In this document: positions 13,051 to 23,317 of the stretch, piece by piece
How the letters are laid out: every line of letters starts with the position of its first letter
Position numbering within the stretch: position 1 is the first letter of the stretch
Source of the DNA: Episyrphus balteatus
Taxonomy: Eukaryota > Arthropoda > Insecta > Diptera > Syrphidae
Direction of reading: 5' to 3'
Length of the DNA: 64,000 nt
Assembly: GCF_945859705.1 (NCBI RefSeq)
Contig: NW_026605123.1
Location: 1 to 64,000, forward strand
The notes under the pieces: model-generated
Seen by the model: only the letters and a program-made list of their open reading frames with translations
What the model was told of the DNA's origin: nothing
Databases searched by the model: none
Translations under genes and position numbers: made by a program

Positions 13051-14469
13051 ATTGGAGTTGAAAAATTCACGTTTAGAGAAAATGACTTTTAAAAATGTTT
13101 AAATCGTCATATCTCGTTAACCGAGCGTCTAAACACCCCAAAACTTGCAAAATTCAAAATTCTCTAAAAACAAAACTACAAGTCCAAAACTTATAGAAAA
13201 TACATTTTTGTGCTCTGTGAGTCGATATCCTTCGCATACAATTCAATTGGAGTTGAAAAATTCACGTTTGGAGAAAATGACTTTTAAAAATGTTTAAATC
13301 GTCATATCTCGTTAACCGAGCGTCTAAACACCCCAAAACTTGCAAAATTCAAAATTCTCTAAAAACAAAACTACAAGTCCAAAACTTATAGAAAATACAT
13401 TTTTGTGCTCTGTGAGTCGATATCCTTCGCATACAATTCAATTGGATTTGAAAAATTCACGTTTAGAGAAAATGACTTTTAATAATGTTTAAATCGTCAT
13501 ATCTCGTTAACCGAGCGTCTAAACACCCCAAAACTTGCAAAATTCAAAATTCTCTAAAAACAAAACTACAAGTCCAAAACTTATAGAAAATACATTTTTG
13601 TGCTCTGTGAGTCGATATCCTTCGCATACAATTCAATTGGAGTTGAAAAATTCACGTTTGGAGAAAATCACTTTTAAAAATGTTTAAATCGTCATATCTC
13701 GTTAACCGAGCGTCTAAACACCCCAAAACTTGCAAAATTCAAAATTCTCTAAAAACAAAACTACAAGTCCAAAACTTATAGAAAATACATTTTTGTGCTC
13801 TGTGAGTCGATATCCTTCGCATACAATTCAATTGGAGTTGAAAAATTCACGTTTAGAGAAAATGACTTTTAAAAATGTTTAAATCGTCATATCTCGTTAA
13901 CCGAGCGTCTAAACACCCCAAAACTTGCAAAATTCAAAATTCTCTAAAAACAAAACTACAAGTCCAAAACTTATAGAAAATACATTTTTGTGCTCTGTGA
14001 GTCGATATCCTTCGCATACAATTCAATTGGAGTTGAAAAATTCACGTTTAGAGAAAATGACTTTTAAAAATGTTTAAATCGTCATATCTCGTTAACCGAG
14101 CGTCTAAACACCCCAAAACTTGCAAAATTCAAAATTCTCTAAAAGCAAAACTACAAGTCAAAAACTTATAGAAAATACATTTTTGTGCTCTGTGAGTCGA
14201 TATCCTTCGCATACAATTCAATTGGAGTTGAAAAATTCACGTTTGGAGAAAATGACTTTTAAAAATGTTTAAATCGTCATATCTCGTTAACCGAGCGTCT
14301 AAACACCCCAAAACTTGCAAAATTCAAAATTCTCTAAAAACAAAACTACAAGTCCAAAACTTATAGAAAATACATTTTTGTGCTCTGTGAGTCGATATCC
14401 TTCGCATACAATTCAATTGGAGTTGAAAAATTCACGTTTAGAGAAAATGACATTTAAAAATGTTTAAAT

Positions 14470-17400
14470 CGTCATATCTCGTTAACCGAGCGTCTAAACA
14501 CCCCAAAACTTGCCAAATTCAAAATTCTCTAAAAAACAAAACTACAAGTCCAAAACTTATAGAAAATACATTTTTGTGCTCTGTGAGTCGATATCCTTCG
14601 CATACAATTCAATTGGAGTTGAAAAATTCACGTTTAGAGAAAATGACTTTTAAAAATGTTTAAATCGTCATATCTCGTTAACCGAGCGTCTAAACACCCC
14701 AAAACTTGCAAAATTCAAAATTCTCTAAAAACAAAACTACAAGTCCAAAACTTATAGAAAATACATTTTTGTGCTCTGTGAGTCGATATCCTTCGCATAC
14801 AATTCAATTGGAGTTAAAAAATAAACGTTTGGAGAAAATCACTTTTAAAAATGTTTAAATCGTCATATCTCGTTAACCGAGCGTCTAAACACCCCAAAAC
14901 TTGCAAAATTCAAAATTCTCTAAAAGCAAAACTACAAGTCCAAAACTTATAGAAAATACATTTTTGTGCTCTGTGAGTCGATATCCTTCGCATACAATTC
15001 AATTGGAGTTGAAAAATTCACGTTTGGAGAAAATGACTTTTAAAAATGTTTAAATCGTCATATCTCGTTAACCGAGCGTCTAAACACCCCAAAACTTGCA
15101 AAATTCAAAATTCTCTAAAAACAAAACTACAAGTCCAAAACTTATAGAAAATACATTTTTGTACTCTGTGAGTCGATATCCTTCGCATACAATTCAATTG
15201 GAGTTGAAAAATTCACGTTTAGAGAAAATGACATTTAAAAATGTTTAAATCGTCATATCTCGTTAACCGAGCGTCTAAACACCCCAAAACTTGCCAAATT
15301 CAAAATTCTCTAAAAAACAAAACTACAAGTCCAAAACTTATAGAAAATACATTTTTGTGCTCTGTGAGTCGATATCCTTCGCATACAATTCAATTGGAGT
15401 TGAAAAATTCACGTTTAGAGAAAATGACTTTTAAAAATGTTTAAATCGTCATATCTCGTTAACCGAGCGTCTAAACACCCCAAAACTTGCAAAATTCAAA
15501 ATTCTCTAAAAACAAAACTACAAGTCCAAAACTTATAGAAAATACATTTTTGTGCTCTGTGAGTCGATATCCTTCGCATACAATTCAATTGGAGTTGAAA
15601 AATTCACGTTTGGAGAAAATCACTTTTAAAAATGTTTAAATCGTCATATCTTGTTAACCGAGCGTCTAAACACCCCAAAACTTGCAAAATTCAAAATTCT
15701 CTAAAAACAAAACTACAAGTCCAAAACTTTTAGAAAATACATTTTTGTGCTCTGTGAGTCGATATCCTTCGCATACAATTCAATTGGAGTTGAAAAATTC
15801 ACGTTTAGAGAAAATGACTTTTAAAAATGTTTAAATCGTCATATCTCGTTAACCTAGCGTCTAAACACCCCAAAACTTGCAAAATTCAAAATTCTCTAAA
15901 AACAAAACTACAAGTCCAAAACTTATAGAAAATACATTTTTGTGCTCTGTGAGTCGATATCCTTCGCATACAATTCAATTGGAGTTGAAAAATTCACGTT
16001 TAGAGAAAATGACTTTTAAAAATGTTTAAATCGTCATATCTCGTTAACCGAGCGTCTAAACACCCCAAAACTTGCAAAATTCAAAATTCTCTAAAAACAA
16101 AACTACAAGTCCAAAACTTTTAGAAAATACATTTTTGTGCTCTGTGAGTCGATATCCTTCGCATACAATTCAATTGGAGTTGAAAAATTCACGTTTGGAG
16201 AAAATCACTTTTAAAAATGTTTAAATCGTCATATTTCGTTAACCGAGCGTCTAAACACCCCAAAACTTGCAAAATTCAAAATTCTCTAAAAACAAAACTA
16301 CAAGTCCAAAACTTATAGAAAATACATTTTTGTGCTCTGTGAGTCGATATCCTTCGCATAAAATTCAATTGGAGTTGAAAAATTCACGTTTGGAGAAAAT
16401 GACTTTTAAAAATGTTTAAATCGCCATATCTCGTTAACCGAGCGTCTAAACACCCCAAAACTTGCAAAATTCAAAATTCTCTAAAAACAAAACTACAAGT
16501 CCAAAACTTATAGAAAATACATTTTTGTACTCTGTGAGTCGATATCCTTCGCATACAATTCAATTGGAGTTGAAAAATTCACGTTTAGAGAAAATGACTT
16601 TTAAAAATGTTTAAATCGTCATATCTCGTTAACCGAGCGTCTAAACACCCCAAAACTTGCCAAATTCAAAATTCTCTAAAAAACAAAACTACAAGTCCAA
16701 AACTTATAGAAAATACATTTTTGTGCTCTGTGAGTCGATATCCTTCGCATACAATTCAATTGGAGTTGAAAAATTCACGTTTAGAGAAAATGACTTTTAA
16801 AAATGTTTAAATCGTCATATCTCGTTAACCGAGCGTCTAAACACCCCAAAACTTGCAAAATTCAAAATTCTCTAAAAACAAAACTACAAGTCCAAAACTT
16901 ATAGAAAATACATTTTTGTGCTCTGTGAGTCGATATCCTTCGCATACAATTCAATTGGAGTTAAAAAATAAACGTTTGGAGAAAATCACTTTTAAAAATG
17001 TTTAAATCGTCATATCTCGTTAACCGAGCGTCTAAACACCCCAAAACTTGCAAAATTCAAAATTCTCTAAAAGCAAAACTACAAGTCCAAAACTTATAGA
17101 AAATACATTTTTGTGCTCTGTGAGTCGATATCCTTCGCATACAATTCAATTGGAGTTGAAAAATTCACGTTTGGAGAAAATGACTTTTAAAAATGTTTAA
17201 ATCGTCATATCTCGTTAACCGAGCGTCTAAACACCCCAAAACTTGCAAAATTCAAAATTCTCTAAAAACAAAACTACAAGTCCAAAACTTATAGAAAATA
17301 CATTTTTGTACTCTGTGAGTCGATATCCTTCGCATACAATTCAATTGGAGTTGAAAAATTCACGTTTAGAGAAAATGACATTTAAAAATGTTTAAATCGT

Positions 17401-18750
17401 CATATCTCGTTAACCGAGCGTCTAAACACCCCAAAACTTGCCAAATTCAAAATTCTCTAAAAAACAAAACTACAAGTCCAAAACTTATAGAAAATACATT
17501 TTTGTGCTCTGTGAGTCGATATCCTTCGCATACAATTCAATTGGAGTTGAAAAATTCACGTTTAGAGAAAATGACTTTTAAAAATGTTTAAATCGTCATA
17601 TCTCGTTAACCGAGCGTCTAAACACCCCAAAACTTGCAAAATTCAAAATTCTCTAAAAACAAAACTACAAGTCCAAAACTTATAGAAAATACATTTTTGT
17701 GCTCTGTGAGTCGATATCCTTCGCATACAATTCAATTGGAGTTGAAAAATTCACGTTTGGAGAAAATCACTTTTAAAAATGTTTAAATCGTCATATCTTG
17801 TTAACCGAGCGTCTAAACACCCCAAAACTTGCAAAATTCAAAATTCTCTAAAAACAAAACTACAAGTCCAAAACTTTTAGAAAATACATTTTTGTGCTCT
17901 GTGAGTCGATATCCTTCGCATACAATTCAATTGGAGTTGAAAAGTTCACGTTTGGAGAAAATCACTTTTAAAAATGTTTAAATCGTCATATCTCGTTAAC
18001 CTAGCGTCTAAACACCCCAAAACTTGCAAAATTCAAAATTCTCTAAAAACAAAACTACAAGTCCAAAACTTATAGAAAATACATTTTTGTGCTCTGTGAG
18101 TCGATATCCTTCGCATACAATTCAATTGGAGTTGAAAAATTCACGTTTAGAGAAAATGACTTTTAAAAATGTTTAAATCGTCATATCTCGTTAACCGAGC
18201 GTCTAAACACCCCAAAACTTGCAAAATTCAAAATTCTCTAAAAACAAAACTACAAGTCCAAAACTTTTAGAAAATACATTTTTGTGCTCTGTGAGTCGAT
18301 ATCCTTCGCATACAATTCAATTGGAGTTGAAAAATTCACGTTTGGAGAAAATCACTTTTAAAAATGTTTAAATCGTCATATTTCGTTAACCGAGCGTCTA
18401 AACACCCCAAAACTTGCAAAATTCAAAATTCTCTAAAAACAAAACTACAAGTCCAAAACTTATAGAAAATACATTTTTGTGCTCTGTGAGTCGATATCCT
18501 TCGCATAAAATTCAATTGGAGTTGAAAAATTCACGTTTGGAGAAAATGACTTTTAAAAATGTTTAAATCGCCATATCTCGTTAACCGAGCGTCTAAACAC
18601 CCCAAAACTTGCAAAATTCAAAATTCTCTAAAAACAAAACTACAAGTCCAAAACTTATAGAAAATACATTTTTGTACTCTGTGAGTCGATATCCTTCGCA
18701 TACAATTCAATTGGAGTTGAAAAATTCACGTTTAGAGAAAATGACTTTTA
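14470..18750 (+). repeat. 11-monomer higher-order repeat, 2,147 bp, two copies
   Basis: At least five independent variants recur exactly 2,147 bp apart. GTTAAAAAATAAACG is at 14814 and 16961. CTAAAAGC is at about 14925 and 17072. AACCTAGCG is at about 15853 and 18000. ATATTTCGTT is at 16231 and 18378. GCATAAAATTC is at about 16359 and 18506. The unit is 11 x 195 bp plus 2 bp, from two 196-bp monomers per unit. It is the clearest higher-order unit in the window and implies recent duplication of an 11-monomer block by unequal exchange. Confidence 0.85.
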
Positions 18751-20755
18751 AAAATGTTTAAATCGTCATATCTCGTTAACCGAGCGTCTAAACACCCCAA
18801 AACTTGCAAAATTCAAAATTCTCTAAAAAACAAAACTACAAGTCCAAAACTTATAGAAAATACATTTTTGTGCTCTGTGAGTCGATATCCTTCGCATACA
18901 ATTCAATTGGAGTTGAAAAATTCACGTTTAGAGAAAATGACTTTTAAAAATGTTTAAATCGTCATATCTCGTTAACCGAGCGTCTAAACACCCCAAAACT
19001 TGCAAAATTCAAAATTCTCTAAAAACAAAACTACAAGTCCAAAACTTATAGAAAATACATTTTTGTGCTCTGTGAGTCGATATCCTTCGCATACAATTCA
19101 ATTGGAGTTGAAAAATTCACGTTTAGAGAAAATGACTTTTAAAAATGTTTAAATCGTCATATCTCGTTAACCGAGCGTCTAAACACCCCAAAACTTGCAA
19201 AATTCAAAATTCTCTAAAAACAAAACTACAAGTCCAAAACTTATAGAAAATACATTTTTGTGCTCTGTGAGTCGATATCCTTCGCATACAATTCAATTGG
19301 AGTTGAAAAATTCACGTTTGGAGAAAATGACTTTTAAAAATGTTTAAATCGTCATATCTCGTTAACCGAGCGTCTAAACACCCCAAAACTTGCAAAATTC
19401 AAAATTCTCTAAAAACAAAACTACAAGTCCAAAACTTATAGAAAATACATTTTTGTGCTCTGTGAGTCGATATCCTTCGCATACAATTCAATTGGAGTTG
19501 AAAAATTCACGTTTGGAGAAAATCACTTTTAAAAATGTTTAAATCGTCATATCTCGTTAACCGAGCGTCTAAACACCCCAAAACTTGCAAAATTCAAAAT
19601 TCTCTAAAAACAAAACTACAAGTCCAAAACTTATAGAAAATACATTTTTGTGCTCTGTGAGTCGATATCCTTCGCATACAATTCAATTGGAGTTGAAAAA
19701 TTCACGTTTAGAGAAAATGACTTTTAAAAATGTTTAAATCGTCATATCTCGTTAACCGAGCGTCTAAACACCCCAAAACTTGCAAAATTCAAAATTCTCT
19801 AAAAACAAAACTACAAGTCCAAAACTTATAGAAAATACATTTTTGTGCTCTGTGAGTCGATATCCTTCGCATACAATTCAATTGGAGTTGAAAAATTCAC
19901 GTTTAGAGAAAATGACATTTAAAAATGTTTAAATCGTCATATCTCGTTAACCGAGCGTCTAAACACCCCAAAACTTGCAAAATTCAAAATTCTCTTAAAA
20001 CAAAACTACAAGTCCAAAACTTATAGAAAATACATTTTTGTGCTCTGTGAGTCGATATCCTTCGCATACAATTCAATTGGAGTTGAAAAATTCACGTTTA
20101 GAGAAAATGACTTTTAAAAATGTTTAAATCGTCATATCTCGTTAACCGAGCGTCTAAACACCCCAAAACTTGCAAAATTCAAAATTCTCTAAAAACAAAA
20201 CTACAAAAGTCCAAAACTTATAGAAAATACATTTTTGTGCTCTGTGAGTCGATATGCTTCGCATACAATTCAATTGGAGTTGAAAAATTCACGTTTGGAG
20301 AAAATGACTTTTAAAAATGTTTAAATCGTCATATCTCGTTAACCGAGCGTCTAAACACCCCAAAACTTGCAAAATTCAAAATTCTCTAAAAACAAAACTA
20401 CAAGTCCAAAACTTATAGAAAATACATTTTTGTGCTCTGTGAGTCGATATCCTTCGCATACAATTCAATTGGAGTTGAAAAATTCACGTTTGGAGAAAAT
20501 GACTTTTAAAAATGTTTAAATCGTCATATCTCGTTAACCGAGCGTCTAAACACCCCAAAACTTGCAAAATTCAAAATTCTCTTAAAACAAAACTACAAGT
20601 CCAAAACTTATAGAAAATACATTTTTGTGCTCTGTGAGTCGATATCCTTCACATACAATTCAATTGGAGTTGAAAAATTCACGTTTAGAGAAAATGACTT
20701 TTAAAAATGTTTAAATCGTCATATCTCGTTAACCGAGCGTCTAAACACCCCAAAA

Positions 20756-20759
20756 CTTG
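20756..20759. repeat. Target-site duplication CTTG (5') of LTR retrotransposon
   Basis: CTTG immediately precedes the 5' LTR and is repeated directly after the 3' LTR at 30578-30581. The satellite monomer has a single CTTG at this place (CAAAACTTGCAAAA), so this is a 4-bp target-site duplication. Confidence 0.95.
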
Positions 20760-21273
20760 TGTTGTGACCCGCAGTCCCAACCAACCTCAATCCCATACAA
20801 AACCTCTTTTTGTATACATTCCATATAATCCATACGCGCATGAAACCACCCAGAAACCAGAAACACCTTGACCATGAATAATAATCCATACTCGTCATAA
20901 TTATGTAAACAAAACAAATACTAATTATAGAACATTGGTTTGCCTACACAACGTAAACAAAACAATGCGCTTCTTCAAAGTGCATTGTGTAATGTGACAC
21001 CTGCGAACTGCGATCGATTATGACACACACCGAAGTACTTGAGTGGGTCACCATACGATCAGCAGAATTAATGCATTGAAGTATATGACACATTGTTTAT
21101 GTTGCTATGACCAGTGCAATTTGGTATATTATGAATATTATGAAATGTAGATCATGATGTGTGGCCTGGTTATGGTAAACAAAACGCATTGTTAAGTGAC
21201 ATAGTTCTTACTATGTCAAATGACATATGGATTGTAGGGCATGGTATTTAGAGGGAGGATAGATTCTAAAATG

Positions 21274-21280
21274 TATAAAA
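21274..21280 (+). promoter_or_regulatory. LTR TATA box
   Basis: TATAAAA sits in ATGTATAAAAGAGG within the LTR, about 100 bp before the AATAAA signal. That is the expected arrangement for a U3 promoter with transcription starting about 30 bp downstream (near 21305). The equivalent sites are 30378 in the 3' LTR and 32269 in the solo LTR. The start point is inferred. Confidence 0.6.
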
Positions 21281-21374
21281 GAGGAACCAAATGCGAGGAA
21301 GGGCAGAGTTGATCTAACATAGTGTAGAGTAAAGGTTGCAGCCATAAGCATAGAGACAGCGGACCTTTTACTTT

Positions 21375-21380
21375 AATAAA
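21375..21380 (+). terminator. LTR polyadenylation signal
   Basis: AATAAA is followed by a second AATAAA at 21395 and a T-rich stretch (TTTGTTTTATTTTC). The copy that would act on element transcripts is in the 3' LTR at about 30479. It defines the R region together with the TATA box upstream. Confidence 0.6.
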
Positions 21381-21474
21381 AAATAGCATTTTAAAATAAA
21401 CACTTTGTTTTATTTTCAAAAGACAACTCTCCGTCGTCTGCTCTTCCATCTGAAGCACGGCAGAAACGAAACAT

Positions 21475-21493
21475 TGGTGGCAGCGGTGGGATT
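21475..21493 (+). other. Primer binding site, tRNA-Leu type
   Basis: TGGTGGCAGCGGTGGGATT begins 1 nt after the 5' LTR. It is complementary to the CCA-bearing 3' end of eukaryotic tRNA-Leu(AAG) as I recall it, for 19 nt. The tRNA would prime minus-strand DNA synthesis. The assignment rests on memory of the conserved tRNA sequence. Confidence 0.8.
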
Positions 21494-21823
21494 TACACAA
21501 AATCTCTCTACCAATTATACAAGAGCTATCTGACTCTTGATGCGTATCTGGGGCTATACACCAGATTAAAAAAAGAAAAAAATTTTTTTTTGAAAAAAAA
21601 AGTGCAAGTGAAAAAAAAAAAAAAGTAAAAAATAAAAAATTTGTGTTTGTGAATTTGTGTTTGTGTTAGAAGACCTGCAATCGTAAGACCTTGCTAGCTT
21701 TAGAGCGAAAGCATTTGGCCAACGGCAGGCAGTGAAAAAAAGACCCAGGGATATACAACTTTAGGGCGCGAAGCCTACTGGGCAGTATACAACATCAAAC
21801 AGGAATAACAACACCAATTGGAG

Positions 21824-21948
21824 CAACAATATCAACAACAATATCAACAACAATATCAACAACAATATCAACAACAATATCAACAACAATATCAACAACA
21901 ATATCAACAACAATATCAACAACAATATCAACAACAATATCAACAGCA
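21824..21948 (+). repeat. 12-bp minisatellite CAACAACAATAT in leader
   Basis: About ten near-perfect tandem copies of CAACAACAATAT are present; successive 60-base lines repeat exactly. The last unit is altered (CAACAGCAATG) and creates an ATG at 21949. Read forward, the array would be Gln/Tyr-, Asn/Ile- or Ile/Ser/Thr-rich depending on frame, but no ATG opens it, so it is treated as non-coding. Confidence 0.9.
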
Positions 21949-21971
21949 ATGTCAACAACAAAACCAACAGA

Positions 21972-21973
21972 AG
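21972..21973 (+). promoter_or_regulatory. env: Candidate splice donor for env message
   Basis: ACAGAA|GTAAGC matches the 5' splice consensus well. It follows a short frame opened by the ATG at 21949, in good context, by exactly eight codons, so the exon would end in phase 0. Errantivirus env messages are usually spliced from the leader to a site before env (family knowledge). The partner acceptor would be at 27479/27480. Confidence 0.5.
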
Positions 21974-22294
21974 TAAGCTTTATTTAAACTTATATATATA
22001 TAAAAAAAAAAAAAAAAAAAACAAAAAAAAATTTTATTTTTCTTATATACATATACCTACAATACATACACAAAATTTTTATACAAATATCAATATATAT
22101 ATATATCACTTGGACAATTTAAAAAATTATTTTTGCTCTTATCATTCCCTTGCTTTTTGAGTAGGAACGCCTACATTCGATTGTTTTTATTTTCAATATT
22201 CTGTTTAATTATTTGCCAAAATTACTACTCGTAATCAATCTCAAAAGGTTTCGTTTTTAAGGAATTACCTTTTCATTCGCATATAGAAGTAAAA

Positions 22295-23317
22295 ATGACT
22301 ACAGAGTATAAAATCAGTTTAAACGATATAATCGCGATAGTGCCGGTATTTAACGGGAAACCGGGAGATTTACCCAAGTTTTTAGCATGCGGAGACATTT
22401 TATTCAAATCCGTTAAAACGGAGGCTGAGCATAAAATGTTCTTGAGTATAGTCAAGACTAGGCTCGAAGGTCCCGCTTTTGAACTTATCCAATTTAAAAC
22501 TGTAGAAAAGTGGGACGATTTACAGTCAATTCTTAAGAAGGAATATACGGTAGTTAAGTCAAGATCTTCTGCACAGAACGAGCTTTTGGCTGCTCGCCAA
22601 CGAGTGAAAGAATCCATAAAAGAGTTTGGCGACCGCATAAGCCAACTCCTAAATTCATTGAACTCCGCAACTTATTCCAGCTCCACGGAAGAGGCCGTTA
22701 GGGATTTTCTTTTTAAAGAAAATGACAAACTGGCTATCCAAACTTTCGAGGATGGCATAAGAAACCAAAACTTAAGGTTTATGGTTCAAGCGCATGGCGA
22801 AACAGATTTGAAAAAATCCATTGCTTATGCAGAAGAGCACTCCAATCGTTTAGAGCGAGTAGGACCTTCTACCAGTTCCAACCACACTCATCAATATTCA
22901 AATTATACACCTTCGACACGCCCCACTTGCCAATTCTGTAAAAAGATTGGTCACTCTAGTGAAAATTGTTTCACTAATCCAAATAGGAAAAACAGTTCAC
23001 CAAACCCTATTCACATAAAGAAAGAGGTGCAGCGTCTCACCTGTGGTTATTGTAAAAAACCCAACCATCGAGAAGTTGACTGCAGACTTAAACGGTCAGA
23101 GGCTAACTCAAATCCACAAAACCCATTTAGGGATAACTCCCACAATAGATCTAATCAAAATCCAACGAATGTCCGGCAATACAATGTTAGGCCAGGACAT
23201 ACGAATTGGAGTTCTGGTGAAGATTTTTACCCCCAAAATTCGGGAAACGCATATGTTCGGGAGGAAGAGATGGGTCATCCATCCCGGATAGATCAGAATG
23301 CAGACCCGCAACAATAA
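22295..23317 (+). CDS. gag: Gag polyprotein with two CCHC zinc knuckles
   Basis: This 340-residue structural protein would form the particle shell and bind the element RNA. Residues 1-190 are mostly helical in character and of retrotransposon Gag type. A Ser/Thr/Asn-rich linker follows. Two zinc knuckles of the form C-x2-C-x4-H-x4-C lie at residues 212-225 and 250-263. The C-terminus (270-340) is Asn/Arg/Gln-rich and polar. The start ATG sits in an A-rich insect-style context (AAAAATGACT). The 3' end overlaps the pol frame by 97 nt, and a -1 slippery heptamer at 23242 lies 70 nt before the stop, so a fraction of ribosomes should make Gag-Pol. Knuckles are absent from the Gag of classical Drosophila gypsy as I know it, so this marks a different errantivirus or gypsy branch. 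Confidence 0.93.
   Translation: MTTEYKISLNDIIAIVPVFNGKPGDLPKFLACGDILFKSVKTEAEHKMFLSIVKTRLEGPAFELIQFKTVEKWDDLQSILKKEYTVVKSRSSAQNELLAARQRVKESIKEFGDRISQLLNSLNSATYSSSTEEAVRDFLFKENDKLAIQTFEDGIRNQNLRFMVQAHGETDLKKSIAYAEEHSNRLERVGPSTSSNHTHQYSNYTPSTRPTCQFCKKIGHSSENCFTNPNRKNSSPNPIHIKKEVQRLTCGYCKKPNHREVDCRLKRSEANSNPQNPFRDNSHNRSNQNPTNVRQYNVRPGHTNWSSGEDFYPQNSGNAYVREEEMGHPSRIDQNADPQQ

Larger units (their letters stand above)
5120..20759 (+). repeat. 195-bp satellite array, segment 2
   Basis: About 80 monomers of the same 195-bp satellite continue in the same orientation after the hAT-like insertion. Length variants include 194 bp (one A lost in ACTTTTAAAATG, e.g. near 6260, 7039, 7235), 196 bp (an extra A in CTCTAAAAAACAAAAC, e.g. 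near 9065, 9263, 10048) and 197 bp (ACTACAAAAGTCC, near 20206). Ordered recurrence of variants shows multi-monomer higher-order repeats, listed separately. No gene is present. Recurrent short open frames of 60-81 codons are side-effects of the repeat. The segment ends at the LTR retrotransposon insertion, inside the CAAAACTTG part of a monomer. Confidence 0.97.
20760..21473 (+). repeat. 5' LTR
   Basis: This is a 714-bp long terminal repeat beginning TGTTGTGACCC and ending CAGAAACGAAACA, so it has standard TG...CA ends. It contains TATAAAA at 21274-21280 and AATAAA at 21375-21380 and 21395-21400, giving plausible U3, R and U5 regions. By eye it matches the 3' LTR (29864-30577) and the solo LTR (31755-32468) over the full length. 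Confidence 0.97.
21494..22294 (+). other. Retrotransposon 5' untranslated leader
   Basis: About 800 bp lie between the primer binding site and gag. The leader holds A-rich runs (21570-21650), a short upstream ORF from ATG at 21540, the 12-bp minisatellite at 21824-21948, a second short upstream ORF from 21949, a candidate splice donor at 21972/21973 and long A/T runs (21990-22110). It probably carries packaging and splicing signals, but none besides the donor can be named. Confidence 0.7.

Noticed and set aside
21216..21500. Reverse-strand open frames of 94-120 codons in the LTRs (also 30320-30682 and 32211-32573).
   Set aside because: They are antisense to LTR promoter and U5 sequence, partly running into satellite. 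They are identical only because the LTRs are, and show no domain.
21761..21967. Reverse-strand open frame rich in Leu/Ile (68 codons).
   Set aside because: It is the complement of the 12-bp CAACAACAATAT minisatellite in the retrotransposon leader.
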